Below the pieces are notes generated by a model. The model searched no databases and was not told the DNA's origin. It was given only the letters and a program-made list of their open reading frames with translations. The position numbers were made by a program, and so were the translations under genes. Below, piece after piece: positions 58,401 through 64,000 of a DNA stretch of 64,000 nt. Positions within the stretch are counted from its first letter, which is position 1. Each line of letters opens with the position of its first letter. The stretch is from contig CAJSYZ010000008.1 of assembly GCA_910574455.1 (NCBI GenBank), positions 2,420,707 through 2,484,706 of the forward strand, in the 5' to 3' direction. This DNA comes from Trichaptum fuscoviolaceum. Lineage: Eukaryota; Basidiomycota; Agaricomycetes; Hymenochaetales; Trichaptaceae.

Positions 58401-59909
58401 AGCATGTGCTTGATCTTCTGCATCAGGAATGAAGAGTGGTTTTGACTTGCGCCTTGGTCTTGGTGTTGTCACCCCAGCTGAGGCTTTTGGACGTCCTTTT
58501 GAGTTGAATGCCGCTTGACGTATTGCAATTCCACTTAGCGCAAGCTCTCGTTGGTACTCACGCAGATCGGGATCCCCAATGGACGCACCACCGCTGAAAT
58601 GCAAAAGAAACAACCATATTGATTGGTTACGATTAATGAGGCCAAGCTCAGTGAAACATACATAGTTACTTCTTCCATGTCATCGTCCTCACCATCGCTT
58701 TCATGGTCAGACCTGATCGGTTCATCCTGGTCGACGACGATCGGTTTCTCTTGAGTACCGTCATCCCGTATACCGAGCACCCAACCGCCATCTGGGCCTT
58801 CATTCTTTACGAGGACGTACTCTCTGTTGCGCTCACTCGCAATGCGGATAGGTATGGTCACATTTGCCTTACCAATACTGTCCGTAGTCTCCAGAAGCTG
58901 CTGCGTCAGCGCATTCCGTTGTTTGAGGTTCAGGATTTGTGCCTTTGAAAAGTCCAGTGCGGAGCGCGAGGAACGCAGCATGGTTTGAAGACGCTTATGC
59001 GACGTTTGGCGCGACTTGAGGCGAAGGTCGCCAATAATTTCGTACTGCACCTCCGTGGGCAGTTCGCGGAACTCTGGCGATGTCACGTCCAAATCTTCGG
59101 GGCGCATCATCTCGATAAAAGTGCGCAACTCATCTTCGGTCGCGAGACGGGGATCGGGGGCAGAGGAGCGAGTGTGTTTCTGCACTTGCGCATCGAGATC
59201 AACCTCCGGAAGGCGATATGGATCATAATCCTGCCACCGTGACTTCTTTGGTGGAGAAGCCTTTCCCTTCCCTTTGGCTTTAGCAGGAGTGACCGGATTC
59301 GAAGTCGAGCCATCGATGTCTTCCAAGTAGACTGTGTCTTCACCCAGAACGACCTTGCTGGGAGGGCCCTTTGGCGTAGACGGGGACCTAATTCAAGTTC
59401 AGATAATCAAATGGTACGAGACATTAGCACTACGAACCCGTGTGCTTGATTCACAGCCTCCCTCCGAAGCTGAGCAGCCAGCAATTTCTCGGCAATTCGT
59501 GCATGGCTATCTGCCGCACCGCTCTTTTTCTTCTTGCGCTCACTCTAGAGAAAGCTTAGCATGCCATACATTCAATACGATCAAGACAATGCTTACAATG
59601 GTCATTCTCTTCAACGCCGGCGCCCCACCATCGAATACGAAAACTGGTTTAATGCCATAGAAAAGAAGCTTGCATATACGACGCAGGAAGCCAACCACAT
59701 GAGCGTTTACTAACATACGCCCATCTTTGTCTCGCATCGTAGCCTGGAACTGGTATATCCAGATGCTCGAATCAATTGCCATAGACTTTCCTTCCATTGT
59801 CTCTAGTCTACTCAGCGTCAATCGTAATCCGAATTAATCTTGAGCATCGGGCCTACCTGACAGGTCGTCCGGCTGGAGTGAGTAGACTCCATAGCGATTT
59901 GACACCCAT
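55423..59909 (-). CDS. rad13: DNA repair endonuclease XPG/Rad2 (Rad13 homologue)
   Basis: This is the structure-specific nuclease that cuts 3' of the lesion in nucleotide excision repair. Exon 1 (59909) MGVKSLWSLLTPAGRPVR joins through GTAGGC..GAGTAG to LETMEGKSMAIDSSIWIYQF and KPVFVFDGGAPALKR, the XPG-N domain with its two metal-binding Asp. A spacer of roughly 700 residues, acidic and Ser-rich as in all Rad2/XPG proteins, includes PRLATEDELRTFIEMMRPED. The I-domain follows at 57200-56700: TAPMEAEAQCAELVQLGLVD, GIITDDSDVFLFGG, and the helix-hairpin GSDYVEGLPGVGPVVAMELL. After SFLREELSWNAVKVDELLQP comes QGLLNDFF, a match to the PCNA-binding PIP box. A basic, Ser-rich tail ends at 55423. The domain order and length leave no doubt about the family. 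The symbol follows fission yeast usage. Confidence 0.93.
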
Positions 59910-60692
59910 GTCTTGAGCAAACTATGGTGGAATTCGGTTTCTCCAGGGATAGTGTCCTTCGACGAAAGAGTGCATCAAATTGAAGAGTAGTCGAGATATT
60001 GTAGTGCAAAGATCTATGTAGTCATTGCTCCTGGTTGACTAACTCTTCGCTTGCATTGGGCTTGAGGAAATGACAAGACTTGCTGAGTCTGACTCGTACT
60101 CATGCCAGTGAAGGCGTGACACAGTCGCGCCTTGTCACATTTAGGCTGTGACATTCCATGAAACATGACAGTGTCTTCAAGAGTCGCTTCGTTCAAGTTC
60201 GTTGAGCCTAAATTATCTCCCACGTCTGGCTTCTACGGTAGTAAGAGTAAAACCTACGTCACTGGCGGCGCTGAGCATTGCAGCCAACCTCGACTATGTA
60301 AGCCCTTCAACTGGAGTTGAATACAGTATCTGAATCTCTTCTGCAGAATTGAAGAGCTTGAGATGCAGTTGATTGCAGGTAATTCATCATGGACAAACAT
60401 CTGCGACGATCAATCACGTTGATGCTGAAAGGTCTACGGCGTACACATTCGCATCTTATGGACGCGTTTCGCGTCGTGTCTCCCGATTGGGTAGCCTCCG
60501 AGTCCGCGCTGGCAGGGTCGGCGACATGGACGCGTCGACCGAACTTGAAGCGTCCCTTACATGTGATTCGGTAATGCAGCTGCCCAACCCCAAGGAGTCG
60601 CGACTATAAGAGCAGCTGTGCCTTCCGGATCTTTCGTTTTGCCATAACTTCTTGCTGCAAACGCATTTCAACGAACGACGAACAGAAGAAAA
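59910..60692. other. divergent promoter region
   Basis: These 783 bp are shared by the outward-facing XPG and citrate synthase genes. Short frames on both strands show no family. I saw no RNA gene. Confidence 0.4.
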
Positions 60693-63265
60693 ATGGGAGC
60701 AGACAGCGCGCCGAGCGAGTCGTTGACAGTGCGGGACAACCGCACAGGCAAGGTGTACAACGTTCCGTACGTCATTTCGAACCAATTGAGATCCATTCAT
60801 TTGGCTCAGGTTTTTTGCTATGTTCTGGGCTCCGTGGTGTGGGGAATAAAGGATCACGAATAACACAGTACCTGCCACAGCATTTAAACAAATCGCTGCA
60901 CCGCGGAAGCAGGGCGAACGAGAGGAAAATGAGACAGAGAAGGGATTGCGCATCTCAGACAAGGGCTTCTTGAACACGGCTGTCATAACTTCAGAGATCA
61001 CCTACATCGACGGCGAAGCAGGGAGTGCGTTTATCCAGTCTTTTGTTACAGAAACAAACTGATCTGAGCTCGGTATAGTCTTGCGTTACAGGTTCGTCAT
61101 ATCCTGTCCATCACTCTGCCCAGCGCTTAACTCGAGAACAGAGGATACCCGATTGAACAGCTCGCAGAGAAATCTTCGTTCCTAGAGTCTGCGTACCTGC
61201 TCATCTACGGCTCCCTACCTTCAAACTCGCAATACTCTGTGTTCGAGGGTGAGATTATGCATCACAGTATCGCACATACCGATGCCGAAGCGCTCTTGAA
61301 GGCTTTCCGGTTAGTGTCTACGCTTTCTTTCCCCAGGTTTTGCACCGGCTGAATTATCCGCCAGATATGATGCGCACCCTATGTCGATCCTCATAAGTGC
61401 GTTCGCAGCTCTTGGGTCACTGTACAGCGAAGTAAGATTCGAAGTCTAATACATATTTAGATAATACTAATCGATCACCCTTTGCTAAAGGCCAACCCGT
61501 CATTACAAGGACAAACACTCTTCACAAAAGGAGACGCAGCATGCCTTGCGAATATGGACAAGCAAATCTACCGATTAATTGGGAAAGCTACGACTTTGGC
61601 AGCGTAAGTGACACCAACATTGATACTTCATAAATAAATATTGAATATATGCGCACTTCAGTATGGCCTACCGGGTGAGGCAGGGTAGGAAATTCGTCAC
61701 TCCGCCTGCTGGCTTGAGCTATACCGGCTCGTAAGTTCTCGAGGTCAGCGGATTCATGACTGTTTTGCTCATAAGAAGCATAGGTTTCTATACCAGATGG
61801 ACCATCTTGGTGAGGATGGCTACAAGCCCTCCCCCGTCTTGGAGAAAGCACTCGATGTTTTGTTCCTCTTGCATGCCGATCACGAACTGAACGCGTCATG
61901 TACGACTGTTCTACAAACTGGCTCTTCATTGGTCGACCCGTACTCTGCTATTGCGTACGTTGCCATGAGTTTTACCTTAAGAATGAAGCTGATATATTCG
62001 CAATTAGCGCTGGATGCGCATCATTATAGTAAGCTAATTGATGTCTTACAATGTCAAAAACATTTACCTGTATGTTTCTTTGCGATAGTGGGCCTCTGCA
62101 TGGTAAGTGCGATGTGGATTAAGGCCTTGGTCTTCTCACTTACCTTCGAATTACAGGTGGTGCAAACGAAGCTGTTATCCGCATGTTAATATCCATTGGC
62201 AGCCCCGACAATGTGCCGGCCTTCGTTGAGGCCGTTAAGCGGCGAGAGAAGGTCCTATCTGGCTTCGGACATCGGTGAGCTTGCTACATGTGTATCCCTG
62301 TAATCGCACTGACATGCGTCGAAATAGTGTCTATAAAACTGTGGGTGTCGAGTCCAATTGGGCAGTGACGCTTAAACTAAACGGAACACGTAGTCAGACC
62401 CTCGATCGTTCATTGTGCGGAAAACAGCAGATGAGGTCTTCAAAGTGTAAGTTGGATAAAACTTCACCTAAGCTTAAATCCGCTAATAATTGCGAATCGT
62501 ACAGTACAGGGAAAGACGAATTGCTTGAGACTGCAATGCGCTTACACGATGTGGCAATGAACGACGAGTACTTCATCAAGCGTAAATTGGCACCGAATGT
62601 TGATTTCTGGTGCGTTTCCCTCTCTCTATTCTTAATGGCTTTGTCTCATCACCATCGGCGTTTCACAGGAGGTACGCAAATTTGACATAGTATCTAAGTA
62701 TACTAGCTGAGAAGCCTTCAGCGGCTTAATTTATCGCGCTATGGGTGCGTTTCTAACTCCCACTCCACATGCATCGGGATGGATACTGACCTCGGGCGCA
62801 GGCTTCCCGCTCGACTTCTTCCCGGTGCTCTTCGCCGTGCCGCGTGTTGTCGGATGGCTGGCGCACTGGAGGCAGGTTCGTTGCCACTGTTCCCCGGGTT
62901 ACTTTGGATTTTTGTGCTGACTTTGTCGTTACTTGTGCGCGCCAAGATGATGCTCCAGCAGGGCGGTGTCAAGATCTGGCGACCGCGCCAAGTGCGTTTC
63001 CAACAGTTATCTGATGATCCTGACGCATGCCGCACGTCGGCATGGACTGACCGCGTTGCTCTTCCCAGGTGTATGTCGGCCCGAGCCGAAGAGATTATAT
63101 TTCTATGGATGAGCGAACGGCCGTCGAGGGAGCCAAGAATACACCTACTCCTGTAAACCACTCTGGGTAAGCTCCTATATTCTGCTCCTGATAACATCTA
63201 ATGGCTTCTGCAGGCAAAGCAAGAGAACGATGCTGGCGTCGTACGTTGGGAAGAGTAAATTATAG
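60693..63265 (+). CDS. citrate synthase, peroxisomal (C-terminal SKL)
   Basis: It condenses acetyl-CoA and oxaloacetate to citrate. The start ATG at 60693 gives [20 protein letters not shown]. The exons then give [20 protein letters not shown], the start of the fold [20 protein letters not shown] and [40 protein letters not shown], the catalytic His segment [38 protein letters not shown] and [20 protein letters not shown] follow. [20 protein letters not shown] carries the catalytic Asp. About a dozen short introns are needed, and all inspected joins fit. There is no presequence. The last exon gives [19 protein letters not shown], ending in the tripeptide SKL, a canonical PTS1. This indicates the peroxisomal (glyoxylate-cycle) isozyme rather than the mitochondrial one. 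Confidence 0.92.
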
Positions 63266-63557
63266 TTTTTGTTTGGCTATTTATGTGTTGTATTTGTCGA
63301 GTAATATCACGTTGTTCAAGCTCCGCTGCCAAAACTTCCTCGAAGGGCGATATGAGCTTCCTAAAATGGCTAGTCTGGGATTTTCGCACGGCGGTGGTTG
63401 CCGGAAACGGGCAGGCAGCGCCGTCTGGGCATTTCCGTTCTTTTTCTCTCCTCTCCCCATCACTCAACACCCATCTCTCCTCACCTCTTCATCAACGTCG
63501 CCTCCGCGCACCCTCCTGCCCTTCGTCCCCCTCACTCACCCGACGTCTGTAACCAAT

Positions 63558-64000
63558 ATGTTCACTACGCTCATTACTGCTACGCTCGTTTCCGTCTTCG
63601 CCGCGATCCAGGGCGCTCAGGCTGATATCTCAGTCTCGACACCGACCATTTCTCAGGTACGGACAAAGCAGCGCGGTTGCTTGCTGTGTGAAAAAATCGT
63701 TACTGAAGAATTGTTTGTCAGTGCGGTGATGTTCACCTTAGCTGGGAGAAGTCGGTTGGCCCGTATAACGTTGCTGTTGTTTCTGTTGAAGATCCTTGCA
63801 ATGACGTCCTGTAAGTAACGCGATTTCATTCGAACCAGTCCTATATCACGGTATTGACGACGGACTGCTAGTGTCGACCTTGGTGACCACAATGGAACTA
63901 CCTTGACATGGCACAATGTTACTCTCACCCCCGGGAAAGAAGTCATGTTCTCGATCTTAGACTCTGGTTCTGATGAAGGCTGGAGCGGAAAGGTGAGCGA
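63558..64000 (+). CDS. small secreted protein, cut by the window edge
   Basis: ATG 63558 gives MFTTLITATLVSVFAAIQGA, a strong signal peptide with a cleavage-type QGAQA site, followed by DISVSTPTISQ. Introns GTACGG..TGTCAG and GTAAGT..TGCTAG lead to CGDVHLSWEKSVGPYNVAVV with SVEDPCNDVL, then DLGDHNGTTLTWHNVTLTPG and ILDSGSDEGWSGK, and a further GTGAGC donor near the end. The W..s.GPY.v.vv...DPC and DEGWSG patterns are those of a basidiomycete extracellular Ser/Thr-rich family, often GPI-anchored. Its function is unknown. The C-terminus lies outside the window, so an anchor signal cannot be judged. Confidence 0.75.

Overview
The window is nuclear DNA from a basidiomycete fungus, most likely a mushroom-forming Agaricomycete. 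Genes are cut by many short introns (about 42-70 bp, GT..AG). Two Plavaka-type (CMC superfamily) transposases, a DUF6698 protein and a fungal APH-like protein, all typical of Agaricomycete genomes, are present. I could not assign a genus. All exon joins were worked out by hand from reading frame, splice sites and family motifs.

Layout. (1) 0-12.4 kb: conserved genes mixed with decay, all on the minus strand. These are rmi1 (RecQ-Top3 partner), a 5'-incomplete glutathione S-transferase, a P450 with one apparent frameshift, a ruined group III (HAMP-repeat) hybrid histidine kinase, and a DEDDy 3'-5' exonuclease. (2) 12.4-16 kb: a broken Cdc4-like F-box/WD40 relic and an unrecognised fragment. 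(3) 16-29.1 kb: mobile-element island 1. It holds an unknown coiled protein (gene A), a MITE with 33-bp terminal inverted repeats, a minus-strand Plavaka transposase and a many-exon gene of unknown function (gene B). These are separated by strange mosaics built from a few recurring short words (AACTTGAA, GCCAGTGGC, ACTAGTACT, CAGGCTGAG). (4) 29.1-34.9 kb: almost gene-free, with a four-unit tandem array of about 300-370 bp. (5) 34.9-45.5 kb: island 2, all on the plus strand. It holds a second Plavaka transposase, a foldback MITE, an Spt5-like NGN-KOW protein and a DUF6698 protein, with ATATG-rich sequence at both edges. (6) 45.7-64 kb: ordinary gene-dense euchromatin. It holds an APH-like protein, the small KEOPS subunit pcc1, an EBP1/PA2G4-like protein, a SAM methyltransferase, complex I NDUFB8, the XPG/Rad2 nuclease, a citrate synthase ending in the peroxisomal signal SKL, and a secreted protein cut by the window edge.

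The most interesting part is island 2. A Plavaka transposase with two apparent single-base frameshifts sits beside two uninterrupted co-oriented passenger genes, one of which resembles the transcription elongation factor Spt5. The whole is bracketed by sequence that looks like subterminal repeats. Whether this is one large composite transposon is inference and needs its ends defined.
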